Shown in pieces: positions 1 through 8,960 of a stretch of DNA of 64,000 nt (positions are counted from its first letter, which is position 1; each line of letters starts with the position of its first letter). The position numbers were made by a program, and so were the translations under genes. The stretch spans positions 62,001 through 126,000 of the forward strand of contig NZ_JENB01000006.1 in NCBI RefSeq assembly GCF_000708715.2, read 5' to 3'. The notes beneath the pieces were generated by a model. That model was not told where the DNA came from. It saw only the letters and a program-made list of their open reading frames with translations, and searched no databases. This DNA is from Pseudomonas putida W15Oct28 (GTDB taxonomy: Bacteria; Pseudomonadota; Gammaproteobacteria; Pseudomonadales; Pseudomonadaceae).

Positions 1-461
1 TGGCGCTGTGCGACCAGAAGGTCGGCCTGGACTACTACCGCCTCACCGCAGACCGCCGCCTGCTGTTCGGCGGTGCCTGCCACTACTCCGGCCGCGACCC
101 CAAGGACATCGCCGCCTACATGCGCCCGAAGGTGCTGAAGGTGTTCCCGCAACTGGCCAACGTGCGCATCGACTACCAGTGGGGCGGCATGATCGGCATC
201 ACCGCCAACCGCTTCCCCCAGGTCGGGCGCCTGAGCCAGCACCCGAACGTCTATTACGCCCAGGGCTATTCCGGGCACGGGCTGAACGTGACGCACTGGA
301 CGGCGAAACTGCTGGCCGAATGCATCGCCCTCGGCCACAGCCAAGGCCTGGACGTTTTCAGCGCCGTGCCCCACTTGACCTTCCCGGGCGGCAAGGCACT
401 GCGCTCGCCGCTGCTGGCAATGGGCATGTTGTGGTATCGCTTACGCGAAGCGCTGGGCTAA
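1..461 (+). CDS. FAD-dependent oxidoreductase, gamma-glutamylputrescine oxidase-like (3' part only)
   Basis: The frame is open from base 3, so the gene begins upstream of the window; 152 C-terminal residues are present. It looks like the C-terminal part of a DAO-type flavoprotein close to PuuB/OrdL. Visible marks are the GACHYSGRD stretch, which fits the substrate-binding sheet, and YYAQGYSGHGLN, the usual C-terminal FAD-contacting glycine segment of this family, followed by an amphipathic tail. Family members oxidise gamma-glutamylputrescine or related amines in the cytoplasm, making an aldehyde, ammonia and peroxide. The N-terminal GxGxxG Rossmann motif lies outside the window, so substrate assignment is an inference. 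Confidence 0.8.
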   Translation, partial: ALCDQKVGLDYYRLTADRRLLFGGACHYSGRDPKDIAAYMRPKVLKVFPQLANVRIDYQWGGMIGITANRFPQVGRLSQHPNVYYAQGYSGHGLNVTHWTAKLLAECIALGHSQGLDVFSAVPHLTFPGGKALRSPLLAMGMLWYRLREALG

Positions 462-627
462 GTTCGCCGCAAACCATGCGGTACAAGAGAGATCGAGCGC
501 CGCCTCCGCGGCGCATCACAGCCCCGGTTTCTTCCCCTTTCCACAGAGGATTGAACTCGCCCACTGGCCAACTGGCGCGCACCTGCTAGCGTTGTTCTGG
601 CCGACCTCTCATGGATGCGCCTTCATC

Positions 628-1305
628 ATGAAATCACTGCCTCGCATTACCCTGTTGTGCGCCGCACTGCTTGCCGTGGCCGCCTGCTCCAGCCATAGCG
701 TGGACCCCAAGGATTATTCCGGCTTCCTCAAGGACTACAGCCGGTTGCAAGAAGCCAAGAGCCCGTCGGGTGACCCGGTGATGCGCTGGATCGACCCCAA
801 GGTCAATATCAACCAGTACAGCCAGGTGTTCATCGAGCCCAGCCAGTTCTACCCCAAGCCGCAGCCGACCGCAGTGATCTCGCAACAGACGCTGCAGGAA
901 ATCACCCGCTACTTCAATGAAGCCCTACGCCGTGAAATCGGCAGCGTTATGCCCTTGGCCCAAGGGCCAGGCCCGGGTGTGATCGTGGTGCGCCCGGCGA
1001 TCACGGCAGTGTCCACCAGCAATGAAGGCCTCAAACCTTACGAAGTGATCCCCATCGCGCTTATTTCGGCAGGCGTGAACACCGCCATGGGTGGGCGTGA
1101 TCAGGACGTGGATGTGGGCGTGGAGGCGGCGTTCCTGGACGGTGGCAGCCAGAAAGTGCTGGCCCAGGTGGTGCGCAAAGGTGCGGGCCAGGAGCTGGAG
1201 AACGATACCCAGAAGCTGACCCTGAATGACGTCAAGCCGGTGCTGGATGGTTGGGCCAAGGACATGCGCGCCAGCTTCATTGAGGCCAAGCAGAAAGCCC
1301 GCTGA
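628..1305 (+). CDS. DUF3313 family lipoprotein
   Basis: A 225-residue protein. The ATG at 628 begins a short basic n-region and a hydrophobic core ending in the lipobox VAAC, with the lipidated cysteine at residue 20; the open frame reaches back to 592 but only the 628 start gives a signal peptide. The rest is a soluble alpha/beta domain matching the DUF3313 lipoprotein pattern (an early YSGFL segment, a central VRPAITAV strand, and AGQELEND near the end). It should sit in the outer or inner membrane facing the periplasm. No function is known for the family. It stands alone between the flavoprotein gene and a REP pair, with no shared operon visible. Confidence 0.8.
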   Translation: MKSLPRITLLCAALLAVAACSSHSVDPKDYSGFLKDYSRLQEAKSPSGDPVMRWIDPKVNINQYSQVFIEPSQFYPKPQPTAVISQQTLQEITRYFNEALRREIGSVMPLAQGPGPGVIVVRPAITAVSTSNEGLKPYEVIPIALISAGVNTAMGGRDQDVDVGVEAAFLDGGSQKVLAQVVRKGAGQELENDTQKLTLNDVKPVLDGWAKDMRASFIEAKQKAR

Positions 1306-1323
1306 GGGCCGCCTTACACAGTA

Positions 1324-1456
1324 CCTGTGGGAGCGGCCTTGCGTCGCGAAAGGGCCGCAAAGCGGCCCCAGCAATATAGGCAGCAATGCCGAAATCCTGG
1401 GGGCGCTTCGCCCCCCTTTCCGACCGGTCCGGCGCCCCGGCAAGGCCGCTCCCACA
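1324..1456. repeat. REP inverted pair, tgtgggagcgg type
   Basis: Left arm cctgtgggagcggccttg (1324-1341) and right arm caaggccgctcccaca (1441-1456) face each other across about 100 bases. The pair fills the gap between the convergent ends of the lipoprotein gene and the serine dehydratase gene. This is the standard Pseudomonas REP arrangement; it may form a hairpin in RNA at both 3' ends. Confidence 0.85.
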
Positions 1457-1484
1457 AAAAGATCGCATTGGCCGGTAGTTTTGT

Positions 1485-2861
1485 TCAGCACTCGACAAAC
1501 GCTACTGCCAAACCGCCCCGCGAGGTCTCCTTGTAGTTGGCATGCATGTCTGCCCCAGTATCACGCATGGTGCGGATCACCCGGTCGAGCGAAATGAAGT
1601 GCTCGCCATCGCCACGCAACGCCATCTGCACGGCGTTGATCGCCTTCACCGCAGCAATCGCATTGCGCTCGATGCACGGCACCTGCACCAGGCCGCCAAC
1701 CGGGTCGCACGTCAGCCCCAGATTGTGTTCCAGCGCAATTTCGGCCGCGTTCTCCAGCTGCGGCGGCGTGGCGCTCAGCACCTGCGCAAGGCCGGCAGCG
1801 GCCATCGAACACGCCGAGCCCACCTCACCCTGGCAGCCAACCTCGGCACCGGAAATTGACGCGTTTTTCTTGCACAGGATGCCAACGGCCGCTGCGGCCA
1901 GCAGGAAGTCCACCACATCCGCATCGCAGGCGACCGGGTTGAACTTCATGTAATAGTGCAACACCGCCGGGATAATACCGGCCGCGCCGTTGGTGGGCGC
2001 GGTGACCATGCGCCCGCCGGCGGCATTTTCTTCATTCACCGCCAGGGCGAACAGGTTGACCCATTCCATGGCGCTGAGGGTCGAACCAATCACGTTGGGC
2101 TTGCCCAGTTCCTGAAGGCTGCGGTGCAGCCGCGCGGCGCGGCGCTTGACGTGCAGCCCGCCAGGCAGGATGCCTTCGTTGCGCAGCCCGTTATCAACGC
2201 ACTCACCCATGGCCGCCCAGATGCGCAGCAGGCCTTCACGTACTTCCGCTTCCGGGCGCCAGGCACGTTCGTTGGCCATCATCAATTGCGCCACGCTCAA
2301 GCCGTGGGCTTTGCACAGGTCCAGCAACTGGGCGGCACTGTCGAACTCATAAGGCAAAACAATTGCGTTGCTTTCGCCTGCCGGGGCATCAATTTCAGCC
2401 TGCTCGACGATGAAACCGCCGCCAACCGAATAGTAGGTCTGCAACAGCAGGCTGCCCTGCTCGCCCATCGCTTCCAGGCTCATGGCATTGGGGTGGTAAG
2501 GCAGGTTCTCGTCGAGCAGCAACATGTCACGGCCATACTCGAAGGCCAGCGGATGGCTGCCATCCAGCATCAGGCAATGCTCCTGCAGTACCTGGCCGAT
2601 GCGCGACTCGATGGTGGCCGGGTCGATGCGGTCCGGCCACTGGCCCATCAGGCCAAGCAGGCAGGCGCGATCGGTGGCGTGGCCAACCCCGGTGGCCGAC
2701 AGCGAGCCATACAAGCGCACTTCGACGCGCGTTACCCGCGCCAGCAGCCCCTGCTCACGCAGGGCCTGGGCAAACGTCGCCGCGGCCCGCATCGGGCCGA
2801 CGGTGTGGGAGCTGGACGGCCCGATGCCGATTTTGAAAAGGTCGAAAACACTGATAGCCAT
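1485..2861 (-). CDS. sdaA: L-serine dehydratase (single-chain, iron-sulfur)
   Basis: A 458-residue enzyme that deaminates L-serine to pyruvate and ammonia in the cytoplasm using a 4Fe-4S cluster rather than PLP. The length matches E. coli SdaA/SdaB. The start [15 protein letters not shown] at 2861 is the family N-terminus; the frame runs on to 3008 but that part has no homology pattern. The PSSSHTVGP motif is at residues 15-23. Cluster cysteines fit the [19 protein letters not shown] and LTCDP...VPC segments in the C-terminal half, with the glycine-rich GAAGI turn of the alpha domain. It is transcribed away from a GcvA-type LysR gene, which may regulate it. Confidence 0.95.
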   Translation of the reverse strand: MAISVFDLFKIGIGPSSSHTVGPMRAAATFAQALREQGLLARVTRVEVRLYGSLSATGVGHATDRACLLGLMGQWPDRIDPATIESRIGQVLQEHCLMLDGSHPLAFEYGRDMLLLDENLPYHPNAMSLEAMGEQGSLLLQTYYSVGGGFIVEQAEIDAPAGESNAIVLPYEFDSAAQLLDLCKAHGLSVAQLMMANERAWRPEAEVREGLLRIWAAMGECVDNGLRNEGILPGGLHVKRRAARLHRSLQELGKPNVIGSTLSAMEWVNLFALAVNEENAAGGRMVTAPTNGAAGIIPAVLHYYMKFNPVACDADVVDFLLAAAAVGILCKKNASISGAEVGCQGEVGSACSMAAAGLAQVLSATPPQLENAAEIALEHNLGLTCDPVGGLVQVPCIERNAIAAVKAINAVQMALRGDGEHFISLDRVIRTMRDTGADMHANYKETSRGGLAVAFVEC

Positions 2862-3007
2862 GCTAATGCCTGACCGTACCCTGATTTGAATCCACGGCAC
2901 GGTTATCTGAAGAAATTGAGCGGTATTGCGATTTTGCGCGATACTGACGCGCTGGCTCATGGATGACCAACGAAACTTTCTAAGCAAGCCTTTAGCAGGA
3001 CTAAACA
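2862..3007. promoter_or_regulatory. Divergent intergenic region between sdaA and LysR gene
   Basis: About 146 bases separate the two divergent starts and must hold both promoters. The plus-strand gene has an AGGA ribosome site nine bases before its ATG (agcaggactaaaca). I see AT-rich stretches near 2905-2945 (ttatctgaagaaattgagcgg) but no convincing -35/-10 pair or LysR-type T-N11-A box that I would defend. Confidence 0.4.
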
Positions 3008-3949
3008 ATGCGACGGCAACTCAATGGCCAGATGTTCGTCTGGCTGCATGTATTCGCCTGTGCAGCCCGGCATCTGTCCTTTACCCGCTGTGCCGAAGAG
3101 CTGCACATCACCCCAGGCGCGGTCAGCCAGCAGATGCGCCAACTGGAAGAACGCCTGGGTTACCGGCTGTTTCTGCGCCGGGCGCGCGGTGTGGAGTTGA
3201 GCGCCGAAGGGCAACGGTTGGCCCAGACGGTGGCGGAAGCCTACGGCAGTATCGAGGCTGAATTGTTGCGCCTGGACGCCGGTGAAATTCGCGGCACTTT
3301 GCGCGTACGCTCGATTCCGTCATTCCTGGCCAAATGGCTCACCCCGCGCCTGCCGCGCTTTCAGCAGCGTTACCCGGACATCGAGCTGCGCCTGGTGGCC
3401 GAAGACAGCGCCCAGGCATTGACCCCGGGCGACTTCGACCTGGCTATCGACCTGAACGATGGCAGCTACCCTGGCATGCTCTCGACACCGCTGCTGGACG
3501 AACAGATCTTTCCGGTGTGCTCACCCACCTTGCTGCGCGGGCGCCCGCCACTGCATGGCCCGGCGGACCTGGCACATTACCCGCTGCTGCATGACATCAC
3601 GGCCTGGCGTGGCAGTTCGGAGTATGCGGAATGGGAGTTCTACCTGGAGGGCATTGGCGCCGCCGGCCTGAATGTGCGGCGCGGGCATACCTTCAACCGC
3701 AACCACCTGACCATCGAGGCGGCCATCGCCGGTATCGGCGTAGCGATCGCCCGGCGCACCTTGCTGAATGACGAACTGGAGCGTGGAGCACTGATCGTGC
3801 CGTTCGGCGTGCCGATCGCCAACCACAAACGCTACGTGGTGCATTACCCGCCAGGCGGCTTGAACCAGCCAGGCGCGCGGGCGGTGCATGACTGGTTGGT
3901 GGAGGAAGCGCGGGTGTTCAGGGAGTTGCATCCGCTGAACAAGGAATAG
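3008..3949 (+). CDS. LysR-family transcriptional regulator, GcvA-like
   Basis: A 313-residue regulator. The N-terminal winged helix-turn-helix covers residues 13-70, with the LysR core FTRCAEELHITPGAVSQQ followed by LEERLGYRLFLR. The effector domain follows from about residue 95 (GTLRVRSIPSFLAKWLTPRL). The HITPGAVSQQ wording and the RRARGVELSAEG wing are typical of the GcvA subgroup, which in enterics controls glycine cleavage. It is divergent from L-serine dehydratase, so regulation of serine/glycine catabolism is a reasonable inference but is not shown by the sequence. Confidence 0.9.
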   Translation: MRRQLNGQMFVWLHVFACAARHLSFTRCAEELHITPGAVSQQMRQLEERLGYRLFLRRARGVELSAEGQRLAQTVAEAYGSIEAELLRLDAGEIRGTLRVRSIPSFLAKWLTPRLPRFQQRYPDIELRLVAEDSAQALTPGDFDLAIDLNDGSYPGMLSTPLLDEQIFPVCSPTLLRGRPPLHGPADLAHYPLLHDITAWRGSSEYAEWEFYLEGIGAAGLNVRRGHTFNRNHLTIEAAIAGIGVAIARRTLLNDELERGALIVPFGVPIANHKRYVVHYPPGGLNQPGARAVHDWLVEEARVFRELHPLNKE

Positions 3950-4006
3950 CCACCCTGTACCCCGACGCTCTCACGGAACAACACATAACTATCTGGTTCA
4001 GCACAG

Positions 4007-4115
4007 CCCCTGTGGGAGCGGGCGCGTCGAGGCGTCGAACCGCCGCGAACACCGGCGCAGCCGGTGCCATGCAGCGCGTCGCGTTCTTCGCGGGCACGCC
4101 CGCTCCCACAGGGGT
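4007..4115. repeat. REP inverted pair, tgtgggagcgggc type
   Basis: Arms cccctgtgggagcgggcgcg and gggcacgcccgctcccacag face each other around an inner gaacaccggcgcagccggtg hairpin. It separates the LysR gene from the end of the exopolysaccharide block, both of which run into it, so it sits at a convergent junction. Confidence 0.87.
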
Positions 4116-4188
4116 AAAGTGGCGCTTGCCGAAACCTTGTTCTCTGCGCGACAGCGCAGCGCAACGGCATCTCGTGGGCTTTCGATGG

Positions 4189-5610
4189 CTAGTAAGCCTG
4201 CTTGCCGGTAAAGGCATTGAGGGTGCGCACCAGGATCACGAAATCGAGCCACAGCGACCAGTTGTTGATGTACTCGATGTCCGAGTCCACCCGCTGGATC
4301 ATCTGTTCAATGTCCTTGGTCTCCCCCCTGAAACCGCGCACTTGCGCCAGGCCGGTCATGCCCGGTTTGATGTTGTGGCGGGCAAAGTAATCGACGATGT
4401 CCTGTGAATATAACGTGTCATGTTGCAACGCATGTGGCCGTGGCCCAACCAGTGACATTTCCCCGGTCAGCACATTGAACAACTGTGGCAGTTCATCGAG
4501 GCTGGTGCGGCGGATGAAGGCGCCAATTTTAGTCAATCGGGGGTCATTCTTCTGCGCCTGCTTGACCACGCCATTGTCCGGCTGGTGAACATGCATGCTT
4601 CTGAACTTCCAGATACGGAACGACTCGCCAGTCCAGCCCGTGCGTTCCTGGCGGAAGAACACGGGCCCGCGGCTGGTAAATTTGATAGCCAGTGCAACGC
4701 CAATCAACACAGGCGATGCACACAGCAGTATCAATGCCGCCAACACCCGGTCCTCGATATTCTTCAGGAACAGGCTCATGCCTGTCAGCGGTGTTTCAGA
4801 CAAGGTCAACACAGGAATACCGGCAATTTCCCGCACGCTGTGGTTGATCAGCCGCAACGAGAAAATATCCGGCACCCAGTTCACAGCAATGCACTTGTCG
4901 AGCAACTTGAAGTACACATCGTTGATAACCTCGGAGCCCCCCAGCGGGGTCACCAGGTACACGGTGCGAATGCCATGCCGGGCAACGATTTCATCCAGAT
5001 CTGCAACGTGCCCGAGCACGGGCAGGCGCTGCTTGCCCTCGGCACCTTCGTACACCGGCTCGCCGGCCTTGTCAGTCAGTACACACCCCAGTACCCGTTC
5101 GCCAAACCAGGGGTTGTTGCTGATTTTCTGATAAAGGAAATTGGCCAGGTCGCCGTTGCCGATAATCAAGGCGTTGTCCAGACGCGCATGCGCGGTAAAC
5201 CGTTTTTGCAGTTCACGCACAGCAAAGTGCAAGAACAACTGGGCAATGTAACCTATGACAAACAACTGCACGACCAGCAACCGTGAATAGGTTTCACTCT
5301 GCTTGGTCAGAAAGGCCATGACCACGAGAAAACAGAATGTTGCCGACCACGCTTTAAACAGGCGAAAGGCCTTGATCGAAAGACCGACGTTAGTGCGGTA
5401 GATTGCATAATGGTCGTAAATGACGGCCAGCGCGCCAATGAGCAACAGCAGCATGATTACATAATCGGACGTAATGTAACCAAACTGATCATAAATGAGG
5501 TACCAGGCAATACCGGTTACTGCAATACCATCGAGCCCCGCCTGAATGGCGTTACTTACGCTGCTTCTTCTTTGGAGTAAGGAACGACTGCTTCTCGGTT
5601 CGAAAACCAT
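4189..5610 (-). CDS. Undecaprenyl-phosphate sugar phosphotransferase, WcaJ-like (exopolysaccharide priming)
   Basis: A 473-residue polyprenyl glycosylphosphotransferase that would start the repeat unit by moving a hexose-1-phosphate, probably glucose-1-P, onto undecaprenyl phosphate at the inner membrane. It has four to five N-terminal membrane spans, a central Rossmann-like domain (IIGNGDLANFLY) and a C-terminal bacterial sugar transferase domain beginning at a further span. That domain carries the marks FRQERTGWTGESFRIWKFRSM and TSLDELPQLFNVLTGEMSLVG and ends in NAFTGKQAY. I prefer the ATG at 5610, which has GAGG six bases upstream, over an ATG four codons earlier with no ribosome site. It is last in the minus-strand glycosyltransferase block, 156 bases after the WecG-type gene. 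Confidence 0.93.
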   Translation of the reverse strand: MVFEPRSSRSLLQRRSSVSNAIQAGLDGIAVTGIAWYLIYDQFGYITSDYVIMLLLLIGALAVIYDHYAIYRTNVGLSIKAFRLFKAWSATFCFLVVMAFLTKQSETYSRLLVVQLFVIGYIAQLFLHFAVRELQKRFTAHARLDNALIIGNGDLANFLYQKISNNPWFGERVLGCVLTDKAGEPVYEGAEGKQRLPVLGHVADLDEIVARHGIRTVYLVTPLGGSEVINDVYFKLLDKCIAVNWVPDIFSLRLINHSVREIAGIPVLTLSETPLTGMSLFLKNIEDRVLAALILLCASPVLIGVALAIKFTSRGPVFFRQERTGWTGESFRIWKFRSMHVHQPDNGVVKQAQKNDPRLTKIGAFIRRTSLDELPQLFNVLTGEMSLVGPRPHALQHDTLYSQDIVDYFARHNIKPGMTGLAQVRGFRGETKDIEQMIQRVDSDIEYINNWSLWLDFVILVRTLNAFTGKQAY

Positions 5611-5766
5611 TTCAGACCTCATCTATTTGAGCGTAGCAAGTGCCGTCCATCAAACATCAAGTCTTGAAAACAGCTTATTCAACGCCAGTGAAGCAGGATC
5701 GTGCAGCCCCCAAGCCACTGATCTCACTGTAGCAGCCACCCGCCATCAGCGCGGATTTTGGCCGAT

Positions 5767-6525
5767 TCATACGGTGCCCCTGGCCGAATCGGCTGCCTTG
5801 CGGCACAGCAAGGTGCGCAGCAAGAACAACGGATTGCCCACCACATAACGCATGAACAAACGTTTCGGCTCGCGCAACAGCCGGTAGGCCCACTCGCCAC
5901 CCAAATGCCGCAGCCACTGCGGTGCCCGGCTGACCTTGCCGCCGAGAAAATCCAGGATCGCCCCGCCGCACACGATCAGGCACGGCCCGCCAACGGCTGC
6001 CAACCTGGCCGCCACCGCTTCCTGCTTGGGCATGCCCATCCCCAGCACGATCAGTTCTGGTTGCTGTGCCTTTGCCAGCTGCAGGTAGGTGTCGATGCTG
6101 GCAAAGCCATCGTGCACCGACACCGGCACCACGCCAAACAAGGCTTCGCTGCGCTGCACCGCCTGGTTCAGGTACGGTTGCTGCGTGCCCCAGAACGCAA
6201 CCCGGCGCCCGCGGTATGCCTCCATGAGGCTGGGTATGAAGTCGGTGCCATTCATGTTGAGCCCAGGCTCCAGCCCCAGCCGGCGATAGAGAATCGCCAT
6301 GCCAGAGCCGTCGCGCAACAGCACATCGGCCGCCGACAGCGCCTGACAATACTCACCGTCGTGCACCACCAGGTTCATTGCATGGGCATTGACGAAGCCC
6401 AGCACGGTTGCAGATTCCGGGGCGGCAAGCCTGTCGAGCAGGCGCTGCGCCGCCGTGCTGTCAGGCACCACCTCAAGCGTGTCGATAATGCGCTTCCAGC
6501 GCTTCTGCCATTGCCACTGAGCCAT
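5767..6525 (-). CDS. WecG/TagA/CpsF-family glycosyltransferase
   Basis: A 252-residue GT26-family enzyme. Members transfer a (usually N-acetylated) hexosaminyl or mannosaminyl residue from UDP-sugar to a lipid-linked acceptor at the inner face of the cytoplasmic membrane. Seen here are the family landmarks NAHAMNLVVHD, LLRDGSGMAILYR, the RVAFWGTQ strand and LIVLGMGMPKQE, then the GGAILDFLGGK segment; a basic C-terminal tail could bind membrane. The ATG overlaps the stop codon of the upstream GT2 gene by one base, so the two should be translationally coupled. The sugar transferred cannot be read from sequence. Confidence 0.93.
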   Translation of the reverse strand: MAQWQWQKRWKRIIDTLEVVPDSTAAQRLLDRLAAPESATVLGFVNAHAMNLVVHDGEYCQALSAADVLLRDGSGMAILYRRLGLEPGLNMNGTDFIPSLMEAYRGRRVAFWGTQQPYLNQAVQRSEALFGVVPVSVHDGFASIDTYLQLAKAQQPELIVLGMGMPKQEAVAARLAAVGGPCLIVCGGAILDFLGGKVSRAPQWLRHLGGEWAYRLLREPKRLFMRYVVGNPLFLLRTLLCRKAADSARGTV

Positions 6526-7712
6526 CAGTCATCATCCCGTTTGGAGCGCACCCATTCGACCTGGCGCTTGATCAGGAACCCCAAATACAAGGGGATCTTC
6601 CTTGCGGCGTAAAAAGGCGCGTACAGCAGCACGGAAAACGGGATCAGCTCTCGGCAGAAGCGCGCCCACGCCAGCACCACGGCAAGGCCGAGCATGGCCA
6701 GCGCCGCAAGTGCGATCCACGCAGGCGTCGCATGGCCTGACAGCAGGTACGCCAGCCAGGTCACCAGGTTGAGCCCGAGCAAGGCCAGCACCAGTAACGC
6801 CAGGGGCGGGACCAACAGGTCCAGAGTCATGGCCAGCAGGCTGCCGTTGCGCTGGCTGATGGCGGCCAGCGCACGCTTGGGCGCATCGGCCAGCATCAAG
6901 CCCAGGTGGCCATGCTCCCAGCGGGTGCGCTGGCTGTTCATGCCTTGCTGGCTGGCAGGAAACTGGCTGGTGACCAATGCCTCAGGGCAAAACACCGGCG
7001 GCTTGCCCTGCTGGCACAGGTCCAGGCCCAGCTTCACATCTTCCACAAGGTGCCCATTGGCCAGGTTGATCAAGGCCAGGTCGTGCCAACCGAATGCCAT
7101 GCCTGCCCCCATCAGCTGGCACGGCAGCCCCAGCCGCGCCCAACCACGCGGGCGCACCAGGTTCTTGACCCGCCAGGCAAACTCGGCCACCTGCACCTTC
7201 AGCCCGCTACCGGCAGGTGCGCGCATCAGGTACAGCGCCTGCACCGGGCGTTGGGCCTGGTGATAACGGCGCGCCAGGCAGTCAATCGCCCCCTCGCCTA
7301 CCTGGCAGTCGGCATCCACCACAATCACCACCTCGGGCGGCTGCACGGCCAGGTGCCGTACGCCGAAGTCCAGGGCATAGCCTTTGCCACGCAGCACCGT
7401 ATCAAAGCGCTCCACCACCTCGGCACCGGCCTCGCGGGCCAGCCGCGCCGTGTCGTCCGTGCAGTTGTCGGCCACCACCAGCAAGCGGTCGCCTGCCAGT
7501 AACTGCGGGGTAATGCTCGCCAGCGTTGCACGAATGATCGCAGCCTCATCATGGGCCGGTACCAACACAGCCACCCGCGGGCGCACGCTGATGCCCAAGG
7601 GCCGCGAGCGCGGCGGCAGGCAAGCCAGCAGCATCTGCAGGAAAAACACGGACACAGGTACAAGGGCGATCACCGCCAGCAGGCCCAGTAACCAACTCAA
7701 TACACTCATCAT
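6525..7712 (-). CDS. Membrane glycosyltransferase, family 2, processive type
   Basis: A 395-residue GT2 enzyme. One N-terminal span is followed by the GT-A domain (RVAVLVPAHDEAAIIRATL, VVADNCTDDT, VVDADCQVG as the DxD metal site) and then QRTRWEHGH, a QxxRW-like acceptor motif found in cellulose-synthase-like and other membrane GT2s. Two or three C-terminal spans follow, and the end is strongly basic (KRQVEWVRSKRDDD). It would act on lipid-linked oligosaccharide at the inner membrane. The start MMSVLSWLLG overlaps the end of the GT4 gene by four bases; its stop overlaps the next start by one. Donor and linkage are not predictable. Confidence 0.9.
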   Translation of the reverse strand: MMSVLSWLLGLLAVIALVPVSVFFLQMLLACLPPRSRPLGISVRPRVAVLVPAHDEAAIIRATLASITPQLLAGDRLLVVADNCTDDTARLAREAGAEVVERFDTVLRGKGYALDFGVRHLAVQPPEVVIVVDADCQVGEGAIDCLARRYHQAQRPVQALYLMRAPAGSGLKVQVAEFAWRVKNLVRPRGWARLGLPCQLMGAGMAFGWHDLALINLANGHLVEDVKLGLDLCQQGKPPVFCPEALVTSQFPASQQGMNSQRTRWEHGHLGLMLADAPKRALAAISQRNGSLLAMTLDLLVPPLALLVLALLGLNLVTWLAYLLSGHATPAWIALAALAMLGLAVVLAWARFCRELIPFSVLLYAPFYAARKIPLYLGFLIKRQVEWVRSKRDDD

Positions 7713-8911
7713 GCGGATGCCTTGAAGTAGCCGGCCAGCTTGGCCGCCTCGGTGTCGATATCATGCCGTTGCAGCACGCGCTGGTAAGCCGCCTCGCCCA
7801 TGCGCTGCAGCACTTCGGCGGGTTGCGCAAGGCACTCGGCCATGGCCTGGGCCAGTTCGTCCACGGCGCCAGCGGGGAACAGCCAGCCGTTCTCGCCCGG
7901 GCGCACCAGCTCGGGGATACCGGCCACATAGGTGGTCAGCACCGGCCGGCGCAAGGCCATGGCTTCCATGATCACCACCGGCAGGCCCTCGGCGAAGCTG
8001 GGCAATACCAGTGCGCGAGCGGCAAGGATCTCCTCGCGCACCTGTGCGCTGCTGATCCAGCCGGTAATGCGCACCTGCTGCTGCAAGCCGTGCCGGGTAA
8101 TCAGGGCCTCGATCTGCTCGCGCATCTCACCGTCACCTGCCAGGACCAGTTCGAAGGCGATCGACTGTGCCGCAAGCTGACGCGCCGCCTCAAGCAACAG
8201 CAGCTGGCCTTTCTGTTCACAGAGCCGCCCGACGCACACCAGCCGCGGCACCGCCGGCACACTGACCGGCGCCACCTCATGAAAGCCTCGCTCCAGGCCA
8301 CAATGCACCACTTTCACCTTGGCCCAATGCTCGTGCGCCACCCAACGAAACAGCTGGCTGCGCCCGTAAGAACTCACCGCAGCAACAAAGGCGGCACGCC
8401 GCACCTTCTCGCCCATGTGCAGGAACTGCGGCTTGTCGAATTCTTCCGGCCCATGCACGGTAAAGCTGTAGGCCGGACCGCCCAGCAAGTTGGCCAGCAT
8501 CACCACCTCGGTAGAGTTGGTGCCAAAATGGGCATGCACGTGTCTGGCCTCCCCGGCCTGCAGCCATTGCAACACCTGGCAGGCCTCGGCCAGGTACACC
8601 AGGTGGTAGGGCCACGCGCGGTCGGCGCGCAGGCCAAGGCGCATGGCCACCCGCAAGGCCTGGAAAAAGCGCCGCGGTTGCGCACGCAGCACCTGCAACG
8701 TTGGCGTCAGCAACCCCTTGACGCCGCCTTGCAACACATAACGGGTCTTGGCCCGTTCGTCCGTGTCTTCGGCGTCCTGCAACTCGGCGTCCCACCCCCG
8801 CAGAGCAATGCGTTGTACCTCTACGCCCTGGCGCTCCAGCGCCAGTATCTCGCGGCGGATGAAACTGTGGCTGACCTTCGGGTACTGATTGATGAAGTAA
8901 GCGATGCGCAT
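7709..8911 (-). CDS. Glycosyltransferase family 4 (GT-B fold)
   Basis: A 400-residue retaining glycosyltransferase. The N-terminal half starts with MRIAYFINQYPKVSHSFIRRE, a common GT4 N-terminus in exopolysaccharide clusters, and contains the HVHAHFGTNST segment. The C-terminal domain begins near residue 205 (PRLVCVGRLCEQKGQ) and has the nucleotide-sugar site with the EGLPVVIMEAMALRRPVL motif (E-x7-E). It should be cytoplasmic and membrane-associated. It lies third from the end of the minus-strand block and overlaps the following GT2 gene by four bases. Specificity is unknown. Confidence 0.93.
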   Translation of the reverse strand: MRIAYFINQYPKVSHSFIRREILALERQGVEVQRIALRGWDAELQDAEDTDERAKTRYVLQGGVKGLLTPTLQVLRAQPRRFFQALRVAMRLGLRADRAWPYHLVYLAEACQVLQWLQAGEARHVHAHFGTNSTEVVMLANLLGGPAYSFTVHGPEEFDKPQFLHMGEKVRRAAFVAAVSSYGRSQLFRWVAHEHWAKVKVVHCGLERGFHEVAPVSVPAVPRLVCVGRLCEQKGQLLLLEAARQLAAQSIAFELVLAGDGEMREQIEALITRHGLQQQVRITGWISSAQVREEILAARALVLPSFAEGLPVVIMEAMALRRPVLTTYVAGIPELVRPGENGWLFPAGAVDELAQAMAECLAQPAEVLQRMGEAAYQRVLQRHDIDTEAAKLAGYFKASA

Positions 8912-8960
8912 ACGAATCCAGATCCAAGCCCGCTTGATGACCCACCTCCCCTGCCAACCT